Source of the DNA: Mycolicibacterium holsaticum DSM 44478 = JCM 12374
GTDB lineage: Bacteria; Actinomycetota; Actinomycetes; Mycobacteriales; Mycobacteriaceae
Reading direction: 5' to 3'
DNA length: 64,000 nucleotides
Assembly: GCF_019645835.1 (NCBI RefSeq)
Contig: NZ_CP080998.1
Location: 4,898,001 to 4,962,000 of the forward strand
Shown here: in pieces, positions 38,697 through 47,537 of the stretch
Position numbering within the stretch: position 1 is the stretch's first letter
Layout of the letters: every line of letters starts with the position of its first letter
Position numbers and translations under genes: made by a program
Notes under the pieces: generated by a model
What the model saw: the letters and a program-made list of their open reading frames with translations, nothing else
Database searches by the model: none
Told to the model about the DNA's origin: nothing

Positions 38697-39707
38697 CATG
38701 GTGAGCACCATCCGGTAGCGCGCGCGGCCCGCCTCCATCGCGTCGTACGCCGCGGCGGCCTCGGCCAGCGGCCGCTCCTCGATCCAGGCCCGCACCCCGG
38801 TCTGCACCGCGAACTGCATGGTCTCCTCGACGTCGCGCGACGTGCCGGACGGATGCCCGGTGATGCGACGCCCGGCCATGATCAACTCCCCCGGCGTGAT
38901 CGGCAGCGGATCAGGTGACACGCCGCAGACCACCAGATCGCCCTCCGGGCCCAGGCCGCCGACGGCCTGGCCGATCGCCGCCGAGTTCGCCGCGGTCGCC
39001 AACACCACGGTCGCACCGCCGAGCGCCTGAAGGGCCGCCGCCACATCCTCGGCGGTCGAATCGATGTAGTGGTGCGCACCGAGGGTGCGGGCGTCGTCGG
39101 CCTTGTCGGCGCCGCGAGCGATCGCCACGGTTTCGAAGCCCATCGCCCTTGCCCACTGCACCCCGAGGTGTCCGAGGCCGCCGATGCCGACGACGGCCAC
39201 CAGGTCACCGGGCCTGGCCGCGGTCCGGCGCAGCGCGTTGAACGTGGTGACGCCGGCACACCCCATCGGTCCGGCCTCGGCGAAGGACAGCTGGTCGGGA
39301 ATCCGGGCCAACGCGGTCGCGGGCACGACGACCGATTCGGCGTACCCGCCGGGGTAGTGCAAGCTCGGCACCTGCATGCGCTCGCACTGCATGAACTTGC
39401 CTTTGCGGCACGGCACGCACTTGTTGCAGTTGCCGCCGAACCACCCCACCGCGACCCGGTCACCGACCGCGAACGTGTCCACGCCGTCACCGAGTTCGGC
39501 TATCGTGCCGCCGATTTCGTGGCCGGGCGTGACCGGCCATGTCATCTCGGGGAATGCGCCGTTGACGATGCCGTGGTCGGTGCCGCACACGCCGCACGCG
39601 GCGACCGTGATGCGCACGTGGTCGCGCGGCGGCGACGTGGTTTCGACGTCGCTGAGTACCAGCGGCGCGCCCGCCGACTCGACAAGAACGGCTCTGTGAC
39701 TTGGCAT
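38694..39707 (-). CDS. Zinc-dependent alcohol dehydrogenase
   Basis: A 337-residue medium-chain dehydrogenase. The catalytic zinc ligands are in AACGVCGTDHG and TPGHEIGG, the structural zinc site is NCNKCVPCRKGKFMQC with four Cys, and the NAD fold is VVGIGGLGHLGVQWA. It oxidises primary alcohols or reduces aldehydes in the AdhA/AdhP manner. In M. tuberculosis I recall mgtE and fba near this place, so this gene seems to be a local difference. Confidence 0.93.
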   Translation of the reverse strand: MPSHRAVLVESAGAPLVLSDVETTSPPRDHVRITVAACGVCGTDHGIVNGAFPEMTWPVTPGHEIGGTIAELGDGVDTFAVGDRVAVGWFGGNCNKCVPCRKGKFMQCERMQVPSLHYPGGYAESVVVPATALARIPDQLSFAEAGPMGCAGVTTFNALRRTAARPGDLVAVVGIGGLGHLGVQWARAMGFETVAIARGADKADDARTLGAHHYIDSTAEDVAAALQALGGATVVLATAANSAAIGQAVGGLGPEGDLVVCGVSPDPLPITPGELIMAGRRITGHPSGTSRDVEETMQFAVQTGVRAWIEERPLAEAAAAYDAMEAGRARYRMVLTM

Positions 39708-39777
39708 ATTCGAACATTAGCGGCGCCGACGCGGGGCCGCCTGCCAACGCGTTTCCCTGATCGGCGTGGCCGACCGG

Positions 39778-39783
39778 TATCTT
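39778..39783 (+). promoter_or_regulatory. -10 box TATCTT of the DedA gene (leaderless)
   Basis: TATCTT lies 8 nt before the GTG at 39792, and no Shine-Dalgarno is seen. Confidence 0.45.
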
Positions 39784-39791
39784 GGGGCGTT

Positions 39792-40508
39792 GTGACCACC
39801 ACGGCCTTTTTCGCGGCGAGCGACCAACTGGCGCTGATGCCCGACTTCCTGGACCCGATGACGCTGCTCGGGTACTTCGGGACGTGGGCCTTGGTCGGCC
39901 TGCTGGTCGTGATCTTCGTCGAGTCAGGTGTGCTGTTCCCGGTCCTGCCCGGCGACTCGCTGCTGTTCGTGGCCGGGATGCTCGCCGCGGGCACCGCAGC
40001 GCTGGCGAAGGACGGCGGCCAGACCATCAACTTTCAGCTGTGGCAGCTGTTGGTCTTCATCCCGATCGCGGCCATCCTCGGTGGCCAGGTCGGCTACTGG
40101 ATCGGGCGCAACGTCGGCACGGCGATGTTCAAACCCGATGCCCGGTTCCTCAAGCAGAAGTACCTCGACGAGGCGCATGTGTTCTTCGAGCAGCGCGGGC
40201 CGTTCGCGATCGTGATCGCGCGGTTCGTGCCGATTGTGCGGACGCTGGCACCGTTGACCGCGGGCGCCGCCCGGATGAACTATCCGGCGTTCGCGTTCTT
40301 CAACATTCTCGGCGCCGTGGTGTGGGGCATCGGGCTGACGTTGCTCGGCTACTGGCTCGGTCGGTTCGAGGCCGTGCAGCAGCTGCTGGAGCCGATCGTC
40401 ATCGCGATCGTGGTGGTGTCGGTGCTGCCGATGTTCATCGAGTGGTACAAGCGTCGCCGCGCCGCCAAGCGGGCCGGCGCCCAGCCGGCCACCGAGCAGC
40501 CGTCTTAG
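39792..40508 (+). CDS. DedA family (SNARE-associated) membrane protein
   Basis: 238 residues. The reentrant-loop signature is VESGVLFPVLPGDSLLF and the second is ARFVPIVRTLAPLTAGAARM, with the Glu, Asp and Arg residues DedA proteins need. DedA members help flip undecaprenyl phosphate or phospholipids and support proton-gradient homeostasis. GTG at 39792 is used; the frame is open far upstream but only antisense to the alcohol dehydrogenase. The stop overlaps that of coxE by 3 bp. Confidence 0.92.
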   Translation: MTTTAFFAASDQLALMPDFLDPMTLLGYFGTWALVGLLVVIFVESGVLFPVLPGDSLLFVAGMLAAGTAALAKDGGQTINFQLWQLLVFIPIAAILGGQVGYWIGRNVGTAMFKPDARFLKQKYLDEAHVFFEQRGPFAIVIARFVPIVRTLAPLTAGAARMNYPAFAFFNILGAVVWGIGLTLLGYWLGRFEAVQQLLEPIVIAIVVVSVLPMFIEWYKRRRAAKRAGAQPATEQPS

Positions 40509-41701
40509 CCCGCCTGGTCGGCCAGCACCGCGAACAACCTCTTCAGCTCGGTCAGTGAGTGCGCCGGCAGGAAGTGGTCGCAGTACGGCATCGCGACGGC
40601 CATCGATGCAGCCAACGGGCGGAAGTCGGGGTTCGCCGCGCGCGGGTTGAGCCACACCAGCGTCTGAGCGCGCCGACGCACCCGCGCCAGCGCCCGCTCG
40701 AGGACCTCCGGCGGGTCGCTGTCCCACCCGTCAGAGGCGATGATCACCACCGCGCCGCGTAGCGCATTGCCCTGCGGTGCCGACAACAGCTCGCCCACGC
40801 AGTGCCCGATGCGGGTGCCGCCGTAGCGGTCGGCGACCTTGGCGTTGGCTCTGGCCAGCGCCACCTCCGCGGACCGGTGCGAAAGCGCGGCGGTGAGCCG
40901 GGTCAGCGACGTGGAGAAGGCGAACACCTCGGGTCGAATTCCGCTGTGCCGCAGCGCGGCAGCCCGCATCAGATGCAGATAGACGGTGGCGTAGGGCTGC
41001 ATCGAGCGGCTGACGTCGCACAGCAGCACCACGCGGCGGGGATGTGCACGGGCGCGGGTCCGCGTGACCCGCATCGTCTCCCAGCCCGTCTGGCGTGACT
41101 GCTTCATGGTCGCCCGCAGGTCGATGCGCTTGCCGTGGTGGTGGCGTTCCCTGCGCATGCTGCGGCGCTGCGGCCAGCGCACGACCGACTGTTCCAGCCA
41201 CCGCCCGATCAACCGCAGCTCGTCCGGATCGAAGTGATCGAACGGTTCGTCGGCGTGCGCGACGATGCGGCTGGGCAGGGTGTCGGGAATGCCGACGTCA
41301 CCGTCATGCGGGTCGGTCGCCGTCACCGACGCGGGCCGGGTGCTCCACGGCAGCCCGCCTTCGGCGACGGTGTCCTGGCGACCGGGCACGCCCGGGTCGG
41401 CGGCGGCGGTCGTGCCGAGGCTGCGCTTGAGCCCCGGGGGATCCACGCCGAGCACGGCGTTGGCGAACACCGCGTCGAACACCGCGTCGAACGGGGCGAT
41501 GTCCTCGACCCGGTTGACCAGGGTCAGCCGCGCCGCCCAGTACAACTGCGTGCGGGTGGCGGGCCAGTCGTGTCGCAGCACCTCGACGAATCCCGCTGGG
41601 CCGCTGGCGGAGACCGCGACACCACCGTTGTGCAGCCGATCCACCAGCGCGACGGCGAAGGCGGCGATGTCGACGCCGCGCAGCAGGTACGGCGTCGTCA
41701 T
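40505..41701 (-). CDS. coxE: CoxE-like von Willebrand factor A protein
   Basis: 398 residues. The C-terminal VWA domain has the MIDAS motif LLCDVSRSMQPYA, FAFSTSLTRLT and IIASDGWDSDPPEVL; the N-terminal half is Arg-rich. In CO dehydrogenase clusters CoxE works with the MoxR-type ATPase CoxD to mature the Mo-Cu centre of CoxL. It is the last gene of the cox operon, coupled to coxG by ATGA. Confidence 0.88.
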   Translation of the reverse strand: MTTPYLLRGVDIAAFAVALVDRLHNGGVAVSASGPAGFVEVLRHDWPATRTQLYWAARLTLVNRVEDIAPFDAVFDAVFANAVLGVDPPGLKRSLGTTAAADPGVPGRQDTVAEGGLPWSTRPASVTATDPHDGDVGIPDTLPSRIVAHADEPFDHFDPDELRLIGRWLEQSVVRWPQRRSMRRERHHHGKRIDLRATMKQSRQTGWETMRVTRTRARAHPRRVVLLCDVSRSMQPYATVYLHLMRAAALRHSGIRPEVFAFSTSLTRLTAALSHRSAEVALARANAKVADRYGGTRIGHCVGELLSAPQGNALRGAVVIIASDGWDSDPPEVLERALARVRRRAQTLVWLNPRAANPDFRPLAASMAVAMPYCDHFLPAHSLTELKRLFAVLADQAG

Positions 41702-42363
41702 CCGTTCGCGTGCCGGGCCTTTCGCGCGGCGCGCAACCGGCCCATGATGACCAGAACGACCGCCAACACCACGGCGCCAAGCACCGCCGGGGCGTACTTC
41801 TTCAACGCACCGCCACCGGCGAGGTCGATCAGGTCGATGGCCTCGGGTTCGGGCTTGGCCGTCGTGAGATGGGTGACCGAGGCGGTGCCACCGCTTTCCG
41901 GCGCGGCCGGCGCTGCCTTGTCGGCGGCTAACTTGGCCTCGAGCGCCTCGACGAACTGACCGAGCAGCTTCTCCGAAACCTGTTGCAGCATGCTGCTTCC
42001 GAACTGGGCAAGCTTGCCGACCACCTTCAGGTCGGTGTCGACGGTGACCCGGGTGTGGTCACCTTCGTCGTGCAACTGGGCGATGACGGTAGCGGCGGCG
42101 TTGCCGGTACCGCGGGCCTCCTTGCCCTTGGCGTCGATGACTGCGCGGTGCTCGTCGGTGTTCTGTTCGACGAAGCGCACCTTGCCGCTGAACTCACTGG
42201 TCACCGGGCCGACCTTCACCTTGACCTTGCCGAGCACGTCATCGCCCTCGCGGCCCGTCATCTGCGCGCCGGGCATCAGCGGAATGACCTGTTCGAGGTC
42301 GGTCAGAAGCCGCCATGCGTCTTCGATGGGGACACTGACGGTGAACTCGTTGGCGATCTTCAT
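41698..42363 (-). CDS. coxG: CoxG-like SRPBCC protein with C-terminal membrane anchor
   Basis: 221 residues: an SRPBCC/CoxG domain (MKIANEFTVSVPIEDAW, VIPLMPGAQM, KVKVKVGPVTSEFSGKV), a Pro/Ala linker and a C-terminal helix (YAPAVLGAVVLAVVLVIMG) with a basic tail. CoxG is thought to anchor CO dehydrogenase to the membrane so that electrons reach the quinone pool. ATG at 42363 is chosen, as the frame upstream is antisense to other reading. Confidence 0.9.
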   Translation of the reverse strand: MKIANEFTVSVPIEDAWRLLTDLEQVIPLMPGAQMTGREGDDVLGKVKVKVGPVTSEFSGKVRFVEQNTDEHRAVIDAKGKEARGTGNAAATVIAQLHDEGDHTRVTVDTDLKVVGKLAQFGSSMLQQVSEKLLGQFVEALEAKLAADKAAPAAPESGGTASVTHLTTAKPEPEAIDLIDLAGGGALKKYAPAVLGAVVLAVVLVIMGRLRAARKARHANG

Positions 42364-42383
42364 CAAGTATTTCCTCTCGGTTT

Positions 42384-43271
42384 TCAGCTGTATTCGGCGA
42401 ACGCGCCCTTGATCAGCGCGAGGTCGTCGGGGGTCTTGGCCAGTGCGCCCAGGCTCGCCAACCCGCGTTCGGTGTCGGCGGTGACCAGGTCGGTCACCCC
42501 GAGCGCGACGAGCGCGGCGACCCAGTCGATCGTTTCCGCGACCCCTGGTGGCTTGTCGAGGTCGAGACCGCGTGTGGCACCGACGAACTGGGCGGCGTGC
42601 TCGATCAGCGGGGCGCTGGCACCGGGCACGGTGCGCCGCACGATGTTCGCCGCGCGCACCGGGTCGGGGTAGTCGATCCAGTGGTACAGGCACCGTCGCC
42701 GCAGCGCGTCGTGCAGGTCGCGGCTGCGGTTGGAGGTGAGCACCACGATCGGCGGTCGTTCGGCGACGAAGGTGCCCAGTTCCGGGACAGTGACGGCGGC
42801 CTCACCGAGAAACTCCAGCAGCAGCGCCTCGAATTCGTCGTCGGCGCGGTCGATTTCGTCGATCAGCAGGATCGGCGCACCGGGTCCGCGGTACCGGACG
42901 CACTGCAAGATCGGCCGGTCGACCAGGTACGCCTCGGTGTAGAGGTCGGACTCGTCGATTCCGCTGCCGCGTGCCTCGGCCAACCGGATCGCCAGCAGCT
43001 GACGCTGGTAGTTCCAGTCGTACAGCGCCTCGGCCGCGGTCAGGCCCTCGTAGCACTGCAGCCGCACCAGTGGCGTACCCGCCACCGCGGCAAGGACTTT
43101 GGCCGCAGTGGTCTTGCCGACCCCGGGTTCACCCTCCAGCAGCAGCGGACGCCCGAGCGTGGCCGCCAGATAGATCGCCGACGCCGTACCGGTGTCCAGC
43201 AGGTAGTCGTGGGTGTCGAAGCGCCGGATGACGTCGTCGACATCGGCGAACAGTGCCGATGGTCGGGTCAT
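42384..43271 (-). CDS. coxD: CoxD-like MoxR AAA+ ATPase
   Basis: 295 residues. Walker A is GEPGVGKTT, Walker B ILLIDEIDRAD, sensor 1 VLTSNRSRDLHDALRRRC. MoxR/CoxD ATPases act as chaperones for cofactor assembly, in this setting with CoxE on the active site of CoxL. ATG overlaps the stop of the mobA-like gene. Confidence 0.9.
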   Translation of the reverse strand: MTRPSALFADVDDVIRRFDTHDYLLDTGTASAIYLAATLGRPLLLEGEPGVGKTTAAKVLAAVAGTPLVRLQCYEGLTAAEALYDWNYQRQLLAIRLAEARGSGIDESDLYTEAYLVDRPILQCVRYRGPGAPILLIDEIDRADDEFEALLLEFLGEAAVTVPELGTFVAERPPIVVLTSNRSRDLHDALRRRCLYHWIDYPDPVRAANIVRRTVPGASAPLIEHAAQFVGATRGLDLDKPPGVAETIDWVAALVALGVTDLVTADTERGLASLGALAKTPDDLALIKGAFAEYS

Positions 43272-43864
43272 CGCGCCACCGATGCGAGCAGACGTTCGTA
43301 GTCGTCCCAGGTGTCGACGTCCAGCGGTACCACGTCGTCGATCGGGATGCGGCGCACGTCATGTCGACCGGACTCGATCATCCGCCACACACCCTTGTCA
43401 CCGTGCAACTCTGCGAGCTCGGGAAACACCTTGCGGCCCAACCAGAACGGATGGCCGATACCGTCATCGTATCGGCACACCGCGATCGGGGCGCCGCGCC
43501 CCGACGCGATCAGCTTGGTGACCGACGCGCGGGCCACGCCGGGCTGGTCACCGAGCATCAGCACGATACCGTCGGCGCGCGGATCCACCCACGGCAGCGC
43601 GGTGCGCAGCGAGGAAGAACATCCCGAGCCGGGGTCGTCAGCCATCACGATGTCGATGCCGTCGAGGACCACCGATTTTCGCACCGCATCCGCCGCGCCG
43701 CCGAGGGTGACGATGAGCTGGTCGAACGGGCAGCTTCTGGCGACCGCGAGGGTGGCACCCAGAACCGTCGTATCACCGAGTTTCAACAACTGTTTCGGCG
43801 TACCACCCAACCGGCGAGATGAGCCGGCCGCCAGCACTATCCCAGTCACCCGTGACTGTGGCAT
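43268..43864 (-). CDS. MobA/MocA-like molybdopterin nucleotidyltransferase
   Basis: 198 residues with the nucleotidyltransferase signature GIVLAAGSSRRLGGTPKQLL and the metal site MLGDQPGV. CO dehydrogenase uses molybdopterin cytosine dinucleotide, so CMP transfer as in MocA is the likely role. Its start overlaps the xdhC-like gene by 19 bp. Confidence 0.88.
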   Translation of the reverse strand: MPQSRVTGIVLAAGSSRRLGGTPKQLLKLGDTTVLGATLAVARSCPFDQLIVTLGGAADAVRKSVVLDGIDIVMADDPGSGCSSSLRTALPWVDPRADGIVLMLGDQPGVARASVTKLIASGRGAPIAVCRYDDGIGHPFWLGRKVFPELAELHGDKGVWRMIESGRHDVRRIPIDDVVPLDVDTWDDYERLLASVAR

Positions 43865-44622
43865 GCTTCCTCTCTTCGCGTCTCCGGTGTGCTCGTCGCG
43901 TCCCGGTCGGCGGCAAGGCCGTCCACCCGGATACCGCGGATCACCTCGGCCAGGATCGACACCGCGATCTCAGCGGGGGTCCTCGCACCGATCGGCAGGC
44001 CCACCGGGGTGTGCACACGTCGGCGCTGCTGCTCGGTGAGGTCGAGCTCATCGAGGATCGCTTGGCCACGGATCTTGCTGGCCACCAGCCCGACGTAGCC
44101 CACCCCCGCGTCGAGCGCCGCGGCGATCGTTTCGGCTTCCGGCCCGCCGTGGGTGGCGATGACGAGCGCGGTGGCCTGGTTGATTTCACCGTCCCCGTCG
44201 CGCGCCACGTCGTAGCCGAGCACCGCGCACATGTCCGCCAGCGCTTCGGCGATCGGCGTGCTCCCGCACACCCGGATCAGGGGCGCGGGCAACTGCGGCG
44301 CGAGGAAGATCTCCAGCGCCCCGCCGGACAGGCAGGGGTTGACCACGACGCATGCGCCCGGCGCCTCGGGGTAGTGCACGTCGCCGTCGGGCAGCACCCG
44401 CAGCAGCACGCTCTCCCCGGCCTGCAACGCGCCGAGCGCCGCCTTGCGCACCGAGTTCTGCGCGCAGTGCCCACCGACGAAACCTTCGATCGTGCCGTCC
44501 GACAACAGGATTGCCTCATCGCCGGCGTGTGCGGATGCGGGCTGTTGGGCACGGACGACGGTGGCGTGCACGAAAGGTGTGCGTGCACGGCGCAACTGGG
44601 CGACCCGTTCGGTGATCGTCAT
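43846..44622 (-). CDS. XdhC/CoxI family cofactor-insertion protein
   Basis: 258 residues: an N-terminal XdhC/CoxI domain (ATVVRAQQPASAHAGDEAIL, GFVGGHCAQNSV, VNPCLSGGALEIFL) and a C-terminal Rossmann part (YVGLVASKIRGQAIL, VGLPIGARTPAEIAVSI). XdhC proteins carry the sulfurated molybdenum cofactor to xanthine dehydrogenase-type enzymes. It starts 9 bp after coxL. Confidence 0.9.
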   Translation of the reverse strand: MTITERVAQLRRARTPFVHATVVRAQQPASAHAGDEAILLSDGTIEGFVGGHCAQNSVRKAALGALQAGESVLLRVLPDGDVHYPEAPGACVVVNPCLSGGALEIFLAPQLPAPLIRVCGSTPIAEALADMCAVLGYDVARDGDGEINQATALVIATHGGPEAETIAAALDAGVGYVGLVASKIRGQAILDELDLTEQQRRRVHTPVGLPIGARTPAEIAVSILAEVIRGIRVDGLAADRDATSTPETRREEACHSHG

Positions 44623-44631
44623 ATCAGGCTC

Positions 44632-47034
44632 CTAAATCGGGGGTTGCGCCCGGCCCTGCATCGCCTCCCACACCCGCGACGGGGTCAGCGGCATGTCGGC
44701 GTGCCGAACACCGAACGGCGCCAAGGCATCCACCACGGCGTTGACGATGGCCGGCGGCGAACCGACGGTGGCCGACTCGCCGACGCCCTTGGCGCCGATC
44801 GGGTGATGCGGCGAGGGGGTCACGGTGTGTCCGGTCTCCAGGTTGGGCACCTCGACGGCGGTCGGGATCAGGTAATCCATCAGCGATCCGCCGAGGCAGT
44901 TGCCCTCCTCGTCGAAGGCGATCATCTCCATCAGCGCCATGCCGATCCCGTCGACGATGCCGCCGTGCACCTGACCCTCGATGATCATCGGGTTGATGCG
45001 GGTGCCGCAGTCGTCGACGGCGAGGAACCGCCGCACCTTCACCACGGCGGTGCCGGGGTCGATATCGACGACGCAGAAGTACGCACCGTAGGGATAGGTG
45101 AGGTTCTCGGGGTTGTAGCAGATCGACGCGTCCAGGCCGCCCTCGAGACCGTCGGGCAGATCCCCGGCACCGTGGGCCCGCATCGCGATGTCGGCGATGG
45201 TGACCGACGCCGACGGGTCACCTTTGACGTGGAACGTGCCCTTGTCCCATTCCATATCTGCGACGCTGGCCTCCAGCATGCCCGCGGCGATGATCTTGGC
45301 CTTGTCGCGGACCTTGCGGGCCACCAGCGCGGCCGCTGCACCCGACACCGGGGTGGACCGGCTGCCGTAGGTGCCCAGCCCGAACGGGGTCTGGTCGGTG
45401 TCGCCGTGCACCACGTCGATGTCGTCGGGCGGGATTCCGAGTTCCTCGGCGACGATCTGGGCGAACGTCGTCTCGTGGCCTTGACCCTGGCTCTGAACCG
45501 AAAGCCGCACAACGGCTTTGCCGGTGGGGTGGACCCGAAGCTCGCAGCCGTCCGCCATGCCCAGACCGAGAATGTCCATGTCCTTGCGCGGGCCCGCGCC
45601 GACGGCCTCGGTGAAGAACGACATCCCGATGCCCATCAGCTCGCCGCGTTCGCGCTTCTCCTTCTGCTCGGCGCGCAGCGCGTCGTAGTCGACCATCTGC
45701 ATGGCCAACCGCATGGTCGTCTCGTAGTCGCCCGAGTCGTAGACCCAGCCGGTCTTGGACTTGTACGGGAATTGTTCGGGTTTGAGCAAGTTGGACAGCC
45801 GTAGCTGGGCGGGATCCATCTTCAGCTCGTGGGCCAGGCAGTCCACCAGCCGTTCGACGAGGTAGACCGCCTCGGTGATGCGGAACGAGCAGGCGTAGGC
45901 GACACCGCCGGGCGCCTTGTTCGTGTACACCGCGGTCATATGGCAGTACGCGGCCTCGATGTCGTAGCTGCCGGTGAACACCCCGAAGAAACCGGCGGGA
46001 TATTTCACCGGGGCCGCGGTGCCGTTGAACGCGCCATGGTCGGCGAGCACGTTGGACCGGATCGCCAGGATCTTTCCGTCCCAGGTGGCGGCGATCTCGC
46101 CGAGCATGATGTAGTCGCGCGCGAACCCGGTCGAGGTCAGGTTCTCGCTGCGGTCCTCCATCCACTTGACCGGTTTGCCCAGCAGGAGCGAGCCGACGAT
46201 GGCGCACACGTAACCGGGATAGATCGGCACCTTGTTGCCGAACCCGCCGCCGATGTCCGGTGAGATGACCCTGATCTTGTGCTCGGGCAGACCGGCGACC
46301 AACGCGTACAAGGTGCGGTGGGCGTGCGGCGCCTGCGTGGTCGACCACAGTGTGAGCTTTCCGCTCACCGGGTCCAGATCGGCGACCGCGCCGCACGTTT
46401 CCATCGGTGCGGGATGCACACGGGGATAGACGATTTCCTGCTTGACGACGACGTCGGCCTTGGCGAAGGCGGCCTCGGTGGCGGCCGCGTCGCCGGTCTC
46501 CCAGTCGAAGCAGTGGTTGTCGGACTTGCCGTCGAGGTCGGTGCGGATCACCGGGGCGTCGGGGTCCAGCGCACGGCGCGCGTCGATGACGGGATCGACG
46601 GGGTCGTACTCGACGTCGATCAACTCGAGCGCGTCGCGCGCCGAGTAATGGTCCTCGGCGACGACAAAGGCCACCTCCTGGCCCTGGAAGCGCACCTTGT
46701 CGGTGGCCAGCACGGCCTGCACGTCGTTGGACAGCGTCGGCATCCACGCCAGCCCCTTGGCGGCCAGATCCGCCCCGGTGACCACCGCTTTGACCTTCGG
46801 ATGTGCTTGGGCCGCACTGGTATCGATGCCGACGATGCGGGCATGCGCATACGGTGAGCGCAGGATCGCCAGGTGCAGCATCCCCGGCAGCGCCACGTCG
46901 TCGACGTAGTTTCCGCGGCCCCTGATGAAGCGGGGATCCTCCTTGCGCAGCATCCGCCCGTGACCGCACGGCTTGCGGTCGTTGTCGGTCGCGTCGTCGG
47001 GTACACCCTCTGGGCGTACTTCGGTGGTGGTCAT
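44632..47034 (-). CDS. coxL: CoxL, large subunit of aerobic (form I) CO dehydrogenase
   Basis: 800 residues of the molybdenum hydroxylase large-subunit family. The active-site loop reads AYACSFR with Cys at about 382; this fits the AYXCSFR signature of form I (true) CO dehydrogenase, whose Cys holds the copper of the Mo-Cu centre, rather than the AYRGAGR of form II. Cofactor motifs such as GGGFGNKVPI, VQSQGQGHETT and GAKGVGESATVG are present. The enzyme oxidises CO with water and passes electrons to the respiratory chain. ATG at 47034 overlaps the coxS stop. Confidence 0.96.
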   Translation of the reverse strand: MTTTEVRPEGVPDDATDNDRKPCGHGRMLRKEDPRFIRGRGNYVDDVALPGMLHLAILRSPYAHARIVGIDTSAAQAHPKVKAVVTGADLAAKGLAWMPTLSNDVQAVLATDKVRFQGQEVAFVVAEDHYSARDALELIDVEYDPVDPVIDARRALDPDAPVIRTDLDGKSDNHCFDWETGDAAATEAAFAKADVVVKQEIVYPRVHPAPMETCGAVADLDPVSGKLTLWSTTQAPHAHRTLYALVAGLPEHKIRVISPDIGGGFGNKVPIYPGYVCAIVGSLLLGKPVKWMEDRSENLTSTGFARDYIMLGEIAATWDGKILAIRSNVLADHGAFNGTAAPVKYPAGFFGVFTGSYDIEAAYCHMTAVYTNKAPGGVAYACSFRITEAVYLVERLVDCLAHELKMDPAQLRLSNLLKPEQFPYKSKTGWVYDSGDYETTMRLAMQMVDYDALRAEQKEKRERGELMGIGMSFFTEAVGAGPRKDMDILGLGMADGCELRVHPTGKAVVRLSVQSQGQGHETTFAQIVAEELGIPPDDIDVVHGDTDQTPFGLGTYGSRSTPVSGAAAALVARKVRDKAKIIAAGMLEASVADMEWDKGTFHVKGDPSASVTIADIAMRAHGAGDLPDGLEGGLDASICYNPENLTYPYGAYFCVVDIDPGTAVVKVRRFLAVDDCGTRINPMIIEGQVHGGIVDGIGMALMEMIAFDEEGNCLGGSLMDYLIPTAVEVPNLETGHTVTPSPHHPIGAKGVGESATVGSPPAIVNAVVDALAPFGVRHADMPLTPSRVWEAMQGRAQPPI

Positions 47035-47519
47035 GCGTTGGCCGCCTCCTCTGTCTCGGCACGGCGGGCTTGGGCGGCCCACTGGATGGACCGCACGATC
47101 GTCGTGTAACCGGTGCAGCGGCAGATCTGTCCGGAGATCGCCTCGCGGATCGTTTCCTCGTCGGGGTCGGGATCCTTTTCCAGCAGGGCCCGCGCCGTGA
47201 TCATCATCCCCGGTGTGCAGAACCCGCACTGCAGGCCGTGGCACTGCATGAAGCCCTCCTGCACGGGGTCGAGGCGGCCGTCGACCTCCAGGCCCTCCAC
47301 CGTCCGGATGGCGCGCCCGCTGGCCATCGCGGCGAGCACCGTACACGACTTGACCGGCTCACCGTCCATTTCGACCACACAGGTGCCACAGTTGCTGGTA
47401 TCGCAGCCCCAGTGGGTTCCGGTGAGCCGCAGCTGATCTCGTAGGAAGTGGACGAGCAACGTGCGCGGCTCCACCTCGGCGGCGACCTGTTCGCCGTTGA
47501 CGGTCATATTCACTTGCAT
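47031..47519 (-). CDS. coxS: CoxS, 2Fe-2S subunit of CO dehydrogenase
   Basis: 162 residues with both clusters: the N-terminal plant-type site GCDTSNCGTCVV plus the later Cys in KSCTVLA, and the C-terminal site CGFC with CRCTGY. It relays electrons from the Mo-Cu site to the FAD of CoxM. GAAGGGA precedes the ATG. The order M-S-L is that of form I clusters. Confidence 0.95.
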   Translation of the reverse strand: MQVNMTVNGEQVAAEVEPRTLLVHFLRDQLRLTGTHWGCDTSNCGTCVVEMDGEPVKSCTVLAAMASGRAIRTVEGLEVDGRLDPVQEGFMQCHGLQCGFCTPGMMITARALLEKDPDPDEETIREAISGQICRCTGYTTIVRSIQWAAQARRAETEEAANA

Positions 47520-47537
47520 CGTCAGATCCCTTCGGCC

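Noticed and set aside
43819..45804. Long open frame opposite xdhC and coxL (661 codons)
   Set aside because: No motif, typical shadow composition, and both strands cannot be under the same coding constraint here.
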